DNA of 10,547 nucleotides, taken from contig CAYXVG010000117.1 of the NCBI GenBank assembly GCA_964468205.1, positions 1-10,547 on the forward strand. Direction: 5' to 3'. Both the position numbers and the translations under genes were made by a program. Below the pieces are notes generated by a model. The model saw only the letters and a list, made by a program, of their open reading frames with translations. It did no database searches and was not told where the DNA came from. Shown in pieces: positions 1 to 7,629 of the stretch (position 1 is the stretch's first letter; every line of letters begins with the position of its first letter). This DNA is from CAWELS01 sp964468205. Lineage in GTDB: Bacteria > Acidobacteriota > Terriglobia > Bryobacterales > Bryobacteraceae.

Positions 1-96
1 GTGATCCCAACGCGCGGCGGCGCGGTGACCCCAACGCGCGGCGGCGCGGTGACCCCAACGCGCGGCGGCGCGGTGACCCTAACGCGCGGCGGCGCG
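1..96 (-). repeat. 24-bp tandem repeat, four copies, continuing left
   Basis: Four head-to-tail 24-bp units start at 1, 25, 49 and 73. Each has the form GTGACCCCAACG followed by CGCGGCGGCGCG on the plus strand, with a single T substitution in the first and in the fourth copy. The array reaches the window edge, so its true length is unknown. Because 24 is a multiple of three, it is read in frame on the minus strand as V-T-A-P-P-R-V-G units at the C-terminus of the PmoA-like lipoprotein. The first peptide copy (APPRVRVT) looks like native C-terminal sequence that was then amplified. Confidence 0.9.
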
Positions 97-1286
97 GAAT
101 AGTCGCGCCAGAGGCGGTTGTTGACTTCCGGGTCTGGCGCGCCGTCGTGAGTGGCCATACGGTAGCGGGAATAGTAGAGCTCGCCGGGTTGGATCCGGAA
201 CTCGCCCTCCACCATGGGCGCGAAACAGAAGTATGGTTTGTTGGGATGCAGCCGGACCGGCTGGGGATGGCGGAAGTTCGACGGCGACCCCATGAGAACG
301 GCTCCCGCGGGCGCTCCCTCCACCGGGCCGTACATCTCCACCCAGTCCGGACGCGTATGGTTGCCGTCTGCCTCCCCCTTGCCTTCGCTGGTGAGGAAGT
401 TGCCGGCCGGGTCATCGAACCACTCGCGCGCGCCGCGCATGGCGAAGCCGCCGTAGTGGTACTCGTTGACAATGAGCGGGCTGGAGCCGGCGGCGCGCTG
501 CTCGGATTCAATGTCGATGAGGAAGGGATCGGCGCGGTTGTAGACGCGTATGACCCAGGTCTCTTCGACGGCCGGCTTCGGCGGCTCCGGAGCGGTCAGA
601 TCCAGGTATTGGCGGACCACCGTCAGTTCGGCGAACACATCGCCCGAGCGAATGTCCTTCAGCGTGAAGTGCTCCGTGTTACCGGTCTTCTTCGCCTGGT
701 TCCAGAAGTCCACCTGGCGGCCCTCGAAGGTGGCGTCCACCCAGGCAAAGAAGATCCCGTGCTGGTGGTAGTGGTCGGGAGGGAAATCGTCGGTCAGCAC
801 CTTGCCGGCGGGCGAGTACAAGGGATGAATGAAGCCGCTGGCGGCGAAGACCGGATCGGCGTCCGCCGGAGGTTCGATGCGCGCCCGGTTGTAGACGAGC
901 ACAGGACGGCCGCCAACGCTCATGGTGACGCTTCCGCGGCCGTCGATCGCCGTCACCACCGGAGACTGGGGCGCGGGCGGCGCGGGGGCGAGGTAGTAGC
1001 GGCGGGACTCGCCGGCGGCCAAAGGTTCATCGAGCAGGAAGGCGGCCCGGGCGGGTTCGCCGGTGAGCTTTTGGACGGGTATGGCGGCGTCATCGCCGGC
1101 GCGGGTGAGGTGAAACAGCGCCTCGTCACGCCACGGATCGGGCAAATCGAAAATGACGATGGACCCATCGCGCGCTTGGGCGCCGGCTTCGACTTCGAGC
1201 GCCACGGCGCCATCGGGCGTCCGGGAGCAGGCCGCCAGCGACAGGAAGACAAGAACGGTCAAACCGAAAGCTCGGGCTATTGCCAT
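1..1286 (-). CDS. PmoA-like (DUF6807) lipoprotein, 3' end beyond window
   Basis: Minus-strand frame from ATG at 1286, open through position 1; 428 codons are visible. It begins with a hydrophobic segment and a lipobox, LAAC, with Cys20 as the likely lipidation site, so the protein should be anchored in a membrane facing the periplasm. Family signatures are clear: HPLYSP (154-159), DDFPPDHYHQHG (166-177) and NEYHYGGFAMRG (274-285), which are the hallmark blocks of the proteins annotated 'PmoA family' (PF14100/DUF6807). Despite that name the family is not the methane monooxygenase subunit; its biochemical role is unsettled, and it tends to occur with sugar-modifying oxidoreductases and DUF1080 proteins. 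The core should end near residue 395-405 (around RLWRDYSAPPRV); the reading frame instead continues into a repeated TAPPRVGV octapeptide. A GAGG sits 9 nt before the ATG. The family call is firm, the function is not. Confidence 0.85.
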   Translation of the reverse strand, partial: MAIARAFGLTVLVFLSLAACSRTPDGAVALEVEAGAQARDGSIVIFDLPDPWRDEALFHLTRAGDDAAIPVQKLTGEPARAAFLLDEPLAAGESRRYYLAPAPPAPQSPVVTAIDGRGSVTMSVGGRPVLVYNRARIEPPADADPVFAASGFIHPLYSPAGKVLTDDFPPDHYHQHGIFFAWVDATFEGRQVDFWNQAKKTGNTEHFTLKDIRSGDVFAELTVVRQYLDLTAPEPPKPAVEETWVIRVYNRADPFLIDIESEQRAAGSSPLIVNEYHYGGFAMRGAREWFDDPAGNFLTSEGKGEADGNHTRPDWVEMYGPVEGAPAGAVLMGSPSNFRHPQPVRLHPNKPYFCFAPMVEGEFRIQPGELYYSRYRMATHDGAPDPEVNNRLWRDYSAPPRVRVTAPPRVGVTAPPRVGVTAPPRVGI

Positions 1287-1468
1287 TTCGCGGTACCTCA
1301 GTGATTTCTGCATTGGCCGGGTCGTTTGCGAGTGTATCTCATTTCCGGGGCTCTGCTGTCGTCGAACCGGCGGCCGCCCATGCGATGATGGCGGAAACTC
1401 GGCCTCTAAGGGATTCACCCGATGGGCTTGCCACCAGAAACGGCCGAAGGGAAGGAGAGAGGCAAAAT
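1287..1468. promoter_or_regulatory. Divergent intergenic region
   Basis: These 182 bases separate the minus-strand lipoprotein gene from the plus-strand secreted-protein gene, so promoters for both must lie here or overlap the coding ends. I see no convincing paired -35/-10 elements on either strand and no clear operator. Reading frames that cross it on the plus strand lack secretion signals until the ATG at 1469. Confidence 0.4.
1452..1457 (+). promoter_or_regulatory. Ribosome binding site AAGGAG
   Basis: AAGGAG lies 11 nt before the ATG at 1469. It supports that start over an in-frame ATG 189 bases upstream, as does the signal peptide that begins exactly there. Confidence 0.6.
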
Positions 1469-2596
1469 ATGAAAAGATTGTCCGCCTGCATCATCCTCGC
1501 GATTCTCGCGGCTCTGCCCGTGGCGGCCGCTTCGAGCAGCGTCTCCATGCCGTCGTTTTGGCGTTACGCTCATCCGGAGGCGAAGGCGCTGATCGGAATC
1601 GAGTGGAACCGCATCCTGAATTCTTCCATCGGCGCCGAGATCCGACAGAAGCTTTATGAGACGGGAGCGGAGGGGGAGGAGGCGCTGGCGCTGATGGATC
1701 AGGTGGAGCGCATCTTCGTAACGTCTCCGGGCAATCCGCCGGGCGGGCAGGAGGAATCGCAGCCGCCGGTGGTGGTGGCGGCGCAGGGCAACTTCGATCT
1801 GGCTCAGGTGCGGGAGATGCTCCGGCAGGAGTCGGCGGAGCCGGTCGAATATGAATCGATCGAGATCCTGGAACATGTGGACGAGAAAGGCCATGCAACG
1901 GCGGTAGCTCTTGTCAACTCGCGGTTGCTGGTGGCCGGGGACATGGAGTCAGTGGCCGCGGCAATCGACCATTACCACGCGGCAGACCCGAGCCAGATGT
2001 CGGATCCTCTATTCCAACGCGCCTCACAGCTTTCGGCGAATAACGACATTTGGCTGGTGGCCCACGCCTCGCCCTCCGACTTCGGCCAAAGCGGCATGGA
2101 GCAGGCACAGTTTCTGCAGAACGTGCGGCGCGTGGAGGCCGGGATCTCGCTGCAGTCTGGCTTGGGTTTGGAGCTGAATCTCGGCGCCGATTCGGCGCAG
2201 AGCGCTTCGGAGTTGGCGGCCGGCCTGCAGATGATCCTCGGCATGATGCTCGCCGGCCAACAGCAGCAGAACCCGAACGGGCCGAATCTCGCCGAGAAGC
2301 TGAGCATTGCAGCGGATCAAGACTTGGTGCGGCTGGCGCTGCAGCTCGATCAGAGCGAGTTGGAGCAGGGCTTCGGACAACTGGCCACTTCGCTGCCAGG
2401 CTCGTTCGGCGGCGGGGCTCCCGCGGAAGAGGGGGGCTCTCTTGAAGCGGCTTCCGCCAGTGCGCCGGCCGCGCCGGCCGGCGGCTTTGCCGGCTGGAAC
2501 ACGACACAGGTCCGGCCGGTGGAACCCGAGGGGCCGCGCGTCATTACGATTTGGGGGCTCGAGGAAGGTCCGCTGGAAATCGACATGAACCAGTAG
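1469..2596 (+). CDS. Secreted protein of unknown function
   Basis: 375 residues from ATG 1469. The N-terminus (MKRLSACIILAILAALPVAA) is a standard Sec signal peptide, with cleavage likely near residue 20. I do not recognise a catalytic domain. Visible segments are an IGIEWNRIL stretch near residue 45 followed by an amphipathic helix (EIRQKLYETG), an acidic middle part, a glutamine run near residue 263 (AGQQQQNPN), and a low-complexity Ala/Gly/Pro/Glu segment at about 313-345. The end is a short conserved-looking tail, RVITIWGLEEGPLEI. The pattern of predicted helices and strands with no cysteines or histidine clusters suggests a non-enzymatic periplasmic protein, perhaps of the DUF3352-like kind, but that is a guess. 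It stands alone, divergent from the lipoprotein gene and convergent with the aldolase gene. An in-frame extension to 1280 would overlap the lipoprotein start and bury the signal peptide, so it is rejected. Confidence 0.8.
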   Translation: MKRLSACIILAILAALPVAAASSSVSMPSFWRYAHPEAKALIGIEWNRILNSSIGAEIRQKLYETGAEGEEALALMDQVERIFVTSPGNPPGGQEESQPPVVVAAQGNFDLAQVREMLRQESAEPVEYESIEILEHVDEKGHATAVALVNSRLLVAGDMESVAAAIDHYHAADPSQMSDPLFQRASQLSANNDIWLVAHASPSDFGQSGMEQAQFLQNVRRVEAGISLQSGLGLELNLGADSAQSASELAAGLQMILGMMLAGQQQQNPNGPNLAEKLSIAADQDLVRLALQLDQSELEQGFGQLATSLPGSFGGGAPAEEGGSLEAASASAPAAPAGGFAGWNTTQVRPVEPEGPRVITIWGLEEGPLEIDMNQ

Positions 2597-2597
2597 C

Positions 2598-2617
2598 CGG
2601 GCTTCTACCGGAGCCCG
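2598..2617. terminator. Possible bidirectional terminator hairpin
   Basis: A 6-bp inverted repeat, CGGGCT / AGCCCG with an 8-nt loop, fills the space between the two convergent stop codons (2594-2596 plus, 2605-2607 minus). There is no T-tract on either side, so it is only a weak intrinsic terminator; position is the main support. Confidence 0.35.
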
Positions 2618-3501
2618 AGCGCGGCGCGGATCTTGCCGCGGCGTGCCGGGGGGCTGATCGGAATCGGCGCCCGCGGAAAGCCGGCCTTGCGCTTCTGCAG
2701 CCACATGGCGCCTTTCACGTTCGCTGGCAGGTTCTCGCCCGCGAGGGCGCCCCACATCGAAAGCAGCTTCTTGTGCAGTTCCAGCGCCGCGGGCTGGTCG
2801 CCTTCGCGGCTCGCCTGCCAGAGATTCACGCACCACTCCGGAGAGGCGGTCGTAATCGCGGAGATGGCGCCGTCAGCCCCCAGGACGAACGAAGGGTAGA
2901 GCAGCGGATTCACCGCGGAGTAGACCATGGCGGTCTTGCGAATTCCCTTCTCTTCCATCAGCAGGAGAAGATCCGCGAGGGCCTTCAGATCGTTGGCGCT
3001 CTGCTTTACGCCGATGACGTTTTTCACGTCCTGGACAATGCGGGTGAGGAGTTCGGGGGAGAGATAGAACCAGGGGACGACGTTGTCAACGATCACCGGG
3101 ATCCCGGCGGCCTCGGCGATATCGGCGAAGAATTTGATCATCGCGTCATCGTCGGGGTGGTAGACGTAGTGGACGGGCGGAACCAGCAGCGCGGCGACGC
3201 CGAGATCGGCGACGGCCTGAGCGCGCCGGATCGCCGCATGGGTGCTGTCCGCGATCACCCCGGCGATCACCGGCACACGGCCGCAAGCTTCCTGGACGGT
3301 CCAACCGGTTACGGCCCGGCACTCGTCGGCGCTTAAGGTGTAGCCCTCCCCGGTGCTGGTGCAGGTCGCGAGGCCGTGAACGCCGGCGGTTTCGATCAGG
3401 AAGCGAGCGTCGGCGCGGTGCAGCTCTTCGTCGATTTCGCCGGCCTCGGTGAACGGCGTGACCATGGGCGGGATGATTCCTCGAAGGTTGTCGTATCGCA
3501 T
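2605..3501 (-). CDS. DapA/N-acetylneuraminate lyase superfamily protein
   Basis: 298 residues, the normal length for this class I aldolase/lyase family of TIM barrels, which make a Schiff base between lysine and a 2-oxo acid. The N-terminal GIIPPMVTPFT, the TSTGEG motif (48-53, equivalent to GTTGES of E. coli DapA), the PPVHY segment (108-112) and the Schiff-base lysine Lys166 in NVIGVKQSAND are all present. Two expected features are not: the YNVP-type motif reads VDNVVPWF, so the catalytic tyrosine (Tyr133 in E. coli DapA) is Asp139, and the SRTG segment with the arginine that binds the substrate carboxylate (Arg138) is gone. It is therefore unlikely to be the lysine-pathway enzyme; a sugar-acid aldolase or dehydratase is more plausible. 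Tyr146 a few residues on might substitute. No clear Shine-Dalgarno sequence precedes the ATG. No neighbouring lysine or sialic-acid genes are seen. Confidence 0.88.
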   Translation of the reverse strand: MRYDNLRGIIPPMVTPFTEAGEIDEELHRADARFLIETAGVHGLATCTSTGEGYTLSADECRAVTGWTVQEACGRVPVIAGVIADSTHAAIRRAQAVADLGVAALLVPPVHYVYHPDDDAMIKFFADIAEAAGIPVIVDNVVPWFYLSPELLTRIVQDVKNVIGVKQSANDLKALADLLLLMEEKGIRKTAMVYSAVNPLLYPSFVLGADGAISAITTASPEWCVNLWQASREGDQPAALELHKKLLSMWGALAGENLPANVKGAMWLQKRKAGFPRAPIPISPPARRGKIRAALGLR

Positions 3502-3678
3502 GGGAATGAATCATCAGGGTAGCAAGGCGGATGGGTGTTTTTGTGGCCGCGGTCCAGATTGATTTCCGTGAAGGACATTCCCGAACCCGCGGGGTACCGT
3601 TCCCCGACTCGTAGCATACAATTGGAGCTTGCGGCTGAATGGTTTTCCCGCCGCCAGCCAGAGATGGAGAATTCGAGC
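3502..3678. promoter_or_regulatory. Divergent region between aldolase and M14 peptidase genes
   Basis: A 177-base gap that must carry the promoters of both flanking genes. On the plus strand TACAAT at 3617-3622 matches five of six bases of the -10 consensus and lies 57 nt before the chosen start of the peptidase, but the matching -35 position is poor. No good paired promoter is seen for the minus strand. Confidence 0.3.
3666..3670 (+). promoter_or_regulatory. Ribosome binding site GGAGA deciding a GTG start
   Basis: GGAGA lies 8 nt before GTG 3679. The alternative ATG at 3664 has no comparable site and would add five residues in front of the signal peptide; still longer extensions would start upstream of the likely -10 element. 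Confidence 0.55.
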
Positions 3679-6078
3679 GTGAAGCGTACTCTGCTAGTTC
3701 TTTTGCTGGTGGCCGGAGTGTCTTTCGGCGCGCCGGAGACGCCCGAAGAACACTTCGGCTTTCGCATGGGGGCCGACCGCAAGCTCGTGAGCTGGGACGG
3801 CGTGATCTCCTACCTCCGGAAATTGGATGCGGCGAGCGACCGGATCGAAGTCGCCGAACTCGGCCAATCGACGCTTGGAAAGCCGTTCCTGGCCGCGACC
3901 ATCGCGGCTCCGGAGACGCTGCGGAATGTGGCGGAGTACCGCTCGATCCAGCAGAAGCTGGCCGACCCGCGAACCATTTCCGACAGCGAGGCGGAGGCGC
4001 TGATCGCGCGCGGCAAGTCGGTTGTGATGATCACCTGCTCGATCCATGCCACCGAGGTCGGCTCCACCCACACGGCGATGGAGTTCGCGCACCGGCTGGC
4101 GACCGCTTCCGATCCGACCACGCGGAAGATCCTCGACAACGTGATCTTCCTTCTCGTGCCTTCCCTGAACCCCGACGGCGTCGAGATTGTCCGGGAGTGG
4201 TACGAGAAGACGCTTGGCACGGCCTACGAGGGAACCTCGCCGCCGGAGTTGTATCAGAAGTACGTGGGGCACGATAACAATCGCGACTGGTACATCTTTT
4301 CCCAGGTTGAGACGCGGCTGACGGTCTCCCAGCTTCACAACGTCTGGCACCCGCAGATTGTCTATGACGTGCACCAGATGGGGCCGAATGGGGCGCGCAT
4401 GTTTGTTCCGCCGTGGCTCGATCCCTTCGACCCGAACATCGATCCGGCGATCGTGCAGCTTTGCAACATGATCGGGATGGGCATGGCGGCGGACCTTACG
4501 TTCGCGGGCAAGGCGGGCGTGGTGGTGAACTCGACTTACGATTTCTGGACACCGGCGCGGCACTACCAGGCCTATCATGGCGGGGCGCGCATCCTGAGCG
4601 AGTCCGCGAGCGCCCGGCTAGCGACTCCGGTGGACGTGCAGTCCGAGGACTTGCGGCCGCAGCGGGGGTTCGATCCTCGGACGCAATCCTGGAACTACGT
4701 CGAGCCTTGGCTGGGCGGGGAGTGGAAGCTGCGGGATATCGTGGACTACCAGCTCATCGCCTGGGAATCGTGTCTGCGCCAGGCGGCCGATCGCCGGGAG
4801 GACCTGCTGCGGGCCTTCTACCAAGCCGGCAAACGGGCCTCCACGCGCACCGAGCCGTACGCCTTCGTGGTTCCGTCGCCGCAGCCCGACCCGGGCGCCG
4901 CGAGGAAGATGCTCGAGACGCTGGCCTTCGGAATGGTGGAGGTCGAGAGGGCGGGCCGCGAGTTCGAGGCTGACGGGGCCACCTACCCGGCGGGGTCATA
5001 CGTGATCCGAATGCAGCAGCCCTACAGCGCCTGGGCGAAGACGCTGCTGGAACGCCAGGACTATCCCGACCTGCGTTTGTATCCGGGCGGTCCGCCGAGA
5101 CGGCCGTATGACGTTACGGCCCACACCCTTCCGCTGCTGATGGGGGTGGATGTGACGACGGTGGAGGACGAGTTTCAAGCGAGGTTGGCACGGGCGAACG
5201 CCTTCGAGTTCGAGTTGAAAGGCCGCAAGCCGGCCGCCGAGGGTTTCGCCGCCGCCGACCTCGATTCCTGGAAGCAGGTGAACCGGGTCTGGCGCGACGG
5301 CGGCAAGATTTGGCGCGACCGCCTGACCGGCGATTTCCACGCCAACCGTCCCGATTCGGCCGACATTTTCGAACTGCGCCAGCCGAGGGTCGGGGTATAC
5401 CGGAGTTGGATTCCGAGCATGGATGAGGGCTGGACGCGGTGGGCGCTCGAGCAGTACGGGTTCGAGTACGAGCGGGTCACGAACGAGAAGATCACGGCGG
5501 GCAACCTGAGGAGGTTCCATGACGTGATCGTGTTTCCGGACCAGCGGGCCTCGACGCTGTCGGACGGCTACAGACCGGGATCGATGCCGGACGAGTATAC
5601 CGGGGGACTGAATAACCGGGCGATCGCCTCGCTGAAGGCGTTTTTGGCCGATGGCGGCACCCTGGTGTTCCTGAACCACTCCACGGCTTTTGCGATCGAC
5701 CGGCTGGGGGTGCGGGCCCGGAACAGTCTCGCCGGCGTTGGCGAGACGGAGTTCTACTCGCCCGGTTCGCTGCTCAACGTGACCCTGGAGCGGGGTCCGC
5801 TCACGTTCGGCCTGCCGCCGGAGATCGCCATCTGGTCAGAAGGCAGCCCGGCTTTCGAGGCCGGCCGCCCGCGCGGGGCGGAGGTCATCGCGCGTTACCC
5901 GCAGTCCGGCGTGCTCGCCTCGGGTTGGCTGCTGGGCGAGGGATACCTGGCCGGGAAGGCCGCCATTCTCGAGGTTCCGTCGGGCGAGGGCCGGGTGATT
6001 CTGTTCGGCTCGCGCCCGCAGTACCGCGGCCAGAGCCTGGAGAGCTTCAAGCTGTTCTTCAACAGCCTGGTGCGGTAG
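3679..6078 (+). CDS. Secreted M14 family zinc carboxypeptidase-like protein
   Basis: 799 residues from GTG 3679. A Sec signal peptide (KRTLLVLLLVAGVSFGA) is followed by an M14 peptidase domain. Zinc ligands are readable as the HxxE pair His123/Glu126 (SIHATEVGS) and His232 in YDVHQMG, 106 residues later. The NNRDW block at 200-204 corresponds to the substrate-binding NR motif, and Glu308 in ILSESAS is the candidate general base. After about residue 350 a long extension follows; residues ~570-795, starting RVGVYRSWIP, resemble the class I glutamine-amidotransferase-like fold that many large bacterial M14 proteins carry at the C-terminus, without an obvious catalytic triad. It should act on peptides outside the cytoplasm; the specific substrate is unknown. 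The gene is alone on its strand, and its last 20 bases overlap the 3' end of the deacetylase gene. ATG 3664 is a close alternative start. Confidence 0.88.
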   Translation: MKRTLLVLLLVAGVSFGAPETPEEHFGFRMGADRKLVSWDGVISYLRKLDAASDRIEVAELGQSTLGKPFLAATIAAPETLRNVAEYRSIQQKLADPRTISDSEAEALIARGKSVVMITCSIHATEVGSTHTAMEFAHRLATASDPTTRKILDNVIFLLVPSLNPDGVEIVREWYEKTLGTAYEGTSPPELYQKYVGHDNNRDWYIFSQVETRLTVSQLHNVWHPQIVYDVHQMGPNGARMFVPPWLDPFDPNIDPAIVQLCNMIGMGMAADLTFAGKAGVVVNSTYDFWTPARHYQAYHGGARILSESASARLATPVDVQSEDLRPQRGFDPRTQSWNYVEPWLGGEWKLRDIVDYQLIAWESCLRQAADRREDLLRAFYQAGKRASTRTEPYAFVVPSPQPDPGAARKMLETLAFGMVEVERAGREFEADGATYPAGSYVIRMQQPYSAWAKTLLERQDYPDLRLYPGGPPRRPYDVTAHTLPLLMGVDVTTVEDEFQARLARANAFEFELKGRKPAAEGFAAADLDSWKQVNRVWRDGGKIWRDRLTGDFHANRPDSADIFELRQPRVGVYRSWIPSMDEGWTRWALEQYGFEYERVTNEKITAGNLRRFHDVIVFPDQRASTLSDGYRPGSMPDEYTGGLNNRAIASLKAFLADGGTLVFLNHSTAFAIDRLGVRARNSLAGVGETEFYSPGSLLNVTLERGPLTFGLPPEIAIWSEGSPAFEAGRPRGAEVIARYPQSGVLASGWLLGEGYLAGKAAILEVPSGEGRVILFGSRPQYRGQSLESFKLFFNSLVR

Positions 6079-6988
6079 GGGGATGGCCGGCCCATGGGTC
6101 GAAGATGCGGGACGCCTCGAGGAAGGTATTCCGGTGGGCGGCGGCGATCCGTAGCAGATCCTTGGCGTAGCCCCCGCCGAGGGTGACGGCGATGGGAACG
6201 CCGGCCTTGCGGCAGCGTTCGAGAACCCGGCGGTCCCGTTCGCGGAGCCCCTCTCGGGTGAGGGCGAGGCGACCGAGCGCGTCGCCGGCGAGGCCATCGA
6301 CGCCCGACTGGTAAAACACAATGCCGGGGCCGAATTCCAGGGCCTTGCTCACGACGGTGTCGACGGCGTCGAGATACTCGGCATCACCGGCTTTATCGGG
6401 GAGCGGGATGTCGACCTTGCTCTCCTGTTTCCGGAACGGGAAGTTGTTGGCGGCGTGGACGGAGGTGGTGAGCACATCCGGGTCGTCCCGGAAGATGGCG
6501 GCGGTACCGTCTCCCTGGTGAACATCGAGGTCGAGGATGGCCGCCCGCCGCACGGCTCCGTCACGCTGCAGGCTCCGGATGGCGACGGCGATGTCGTTGA
6601 AGATGCAGAAGCCCGCGCCGGCGCCTGGAAACGCGTGGTGCGTGCCCCCGGCGAGGTTTCCGCCGCAGCCGCGGGCGAGCGCGTCCCGGGCGGCGTCCAC
6701 CGTGCCCCCCACGGAGGCGAGCGTTCGGCGCACCAACTTCTCGGACCATGGGAAGCCGATACGGCGCATTTCTCCTGGATCGAGCATGCCCTTCAGGAAC
6801 AGGGCGACGTATTCGGGGTGGTGGACAAGTTCGATCTCCTCACGCTCGGCGAGGCGCGCGGGCACGAGGTCGAAGAGGCCGCTCCGCTCGAGCTCTTCCC
6901 GGAGCAGGCGGTACTTCAGCATGGGGAACTTGTGGCCGGCCGGAAGCGGGATTTCGTAATGGTCGCAGTAGTAGAGCCGGAGGCGCAT
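6059..6988 (-). CDS. Histone deacetylase family protein (zinc amidohydrolase)
   Basis: 309 residues, about the size of the short bacterial class IV-like deacetylases; the N-terminus YYCDHYEIPLPAGHKFP is typical of that group. The active site is complete: the HH pair His117/His118 in GGTHHAF, zinc ligands Asp155 and His157 in DLDVHQGDG, the third ligand Asp231 in SGVDGLAGD, and the catalytic Tyr274 in LGGGY. The family removes acetyl or related acyl groups from lysine side chains, polyamines or small molecules; the bacterial substrate cannot be read from sequence. There is no signal peptide, so it is cytoplasmic. The DUF1080 gene ends 5 bp upstream of its ATG, so the two are probably transcribed together, and this gene overlaps the convergent M14 peptidase gene by 20 bp. 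No acetoin genes are nearby, so the label acuC is not used. Confidence 0.92.
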   Translation of the reverse strand: MRLRLYYCDHYEIPLPAGHKFPMLKYRLLREELERSGLFDLVPARLAEREEIELVHHPEYVALFLKGMLDPGEMRRIGFPWSEKLVRRTLASVGGTVDAARDALARGCGGNLAGGTHHAFPGAGAGFCIFNDIAVAIRSLQRDGAVRRAAILDLDVHQGDGTAAIFRDDPDVLTTSVHAANNFPFRKQESKVDIPLPDKAGDAEYLDAVDTVVSKALEFGPGIVFYQSGVDGLAGDALGRLALTREGLRERDRRVLERCRKAGVPIAVTLGGGYAKDLLRIAAAHRNTFLEASRIFDPWAGHPPTAPGC

Positions 6989-6993
6989 CGGCG

Positions 6994-7623
6994 TCAGCGG
7001 CGCGACAGGTCGCGCAGAAAGATGTCCTTGAACCGCATGTCCCCTTCCCCGCCCGAGTGTAACTGCAGAGCGATGTAGCCGTCGAAGGACTTCGGCTTCG
7101 GGTCAGTGAAGTCGACCATCAACACACCGTTCAGGCGGGCGACGTAGCGGTTTCCTTCCACCTTCACCTGCAGATCGTTCCAGTCGCCCTGCCGGACGAC
7201 GGTTTCGTTTTCCGGCGCCGGCCACACGACCCAGCCGCGGCCGTCGCCGTAGATGCCGCCGGTGTGCCGGTTTATGGCGCAGTCGATTTCGAACTGGAGC
7301 CCCTGGCTCACGTTCGGAGTGCCGGGTTTGAAATCGACATGAAAAAAGAGTCCGCTGTTGCCCGCGCCTTGGCACTTGAAGCGCAGACCCATGTGGAAGC
7401 CGGTGTATTTTTTCTCGGTTTGGAGATAGCCGTAAGCGTCGGTGACTGCAATGCCGTGGATGGTTCCGTCCTCCACTTCCCACTTCTCCTTGCCCACCTC
7501 GACCCATCCATCGAGGTTTTGGCCGTTAAACAGCGGGACCCAGTCCTCTCCGGGCAGTTTCCCGGACTGAGCAAGCAGAGCCGAAACCAGCACAAGAACC
7601 AGCAAAGAAATACGAAGAGCCAT
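6994..7623 (-). CDS. Secreted DUF1080 (3-keto-disaccharide hydrolase type) protein
   Basis: 209 residues from ATG 7623. A signal peptide (MALRISLLVLVLVSALLAQS) precedes a single PF06439 domain, a concanavalin/LamG-like beta-sandwich. Recognisable blocks are LFNGQNLDGW (31-40), GNSGLFFHV (88-96), QFEID (110-114), TGGIYG (121-126) and the closing IALQLHSGG (184-192) with the terminal strand RFKDIFLRDL. Some members of this family hydrolyse 3-keto-glycosides; many remain uncharacterised, so the specific reaction is inferred. It would act in the periplasm or outside. It sits 5 bp upstream of the deacetylase gene on the same strand. A longer reading frame runs upstream through a 35-bp tandem repeat and is rejected because the signal peptide begins at 7623. 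There is no Shine-Dalgarno sequence; a TATCAT lies 6 nt before the ATG. Confidence 0.88.
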   Translation of the reverse strand: MALRISLLVLVLVSALLAQSGKLPGEDWVPLFNGQNLDGWVEVGKEKWEVEDGTIHGIAVTDAYGYLQTEKKYTGFHMGLRFKCQGAGNSGLFFHVDFKPGTPNVSQGLQFEIDCAINRHTGGIYGDGRGWVVWPAPENETVVRQGDWNDLQVKVEGNRYVARLNGVLMVDFTDPKPKSFDGYIALQLHSGGEGDMRFKDIFLRDLSRR

Positions 7624-7629
7624 GAGCAC

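Noticed and set aside
1..96. Purely intergenic repeat with the lipoprotein gene ending before it
   Set aside because: No stop codon occurs in the lipoprotein frame anywhere to position 1, so the repeat is read in frame.
1..1286. Particulate methane monooxygenase subunit PmoA
   Set aside because: The family name is historical; the protein is a soluble-domain lipoprotein without the membrane helices of PmoA, and no pmoB or pmoC is present.
147..1304. Long plus-strand open frame of 385 codons
   Set aside because: It lies antisense to the lipoprotein gene, whose family motifs are unmistakable; its own translation has no recognisable domain and is biased in the way GC-rich antisense frames are.
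2024..2836. Minus-strand frame of 270 codons under the secreted-protein and aldolase genes
   Set aside because: Overlaps a plus-strand gene with a signal peptide and ribosome binding site; arginine-rich shadow composition.
2605..3501. Assignment as lysine-pathway dapA
   Set aside because: The catalytic tyrosine and substrate-binding arginine are missing and no lysine genes are adjacent.
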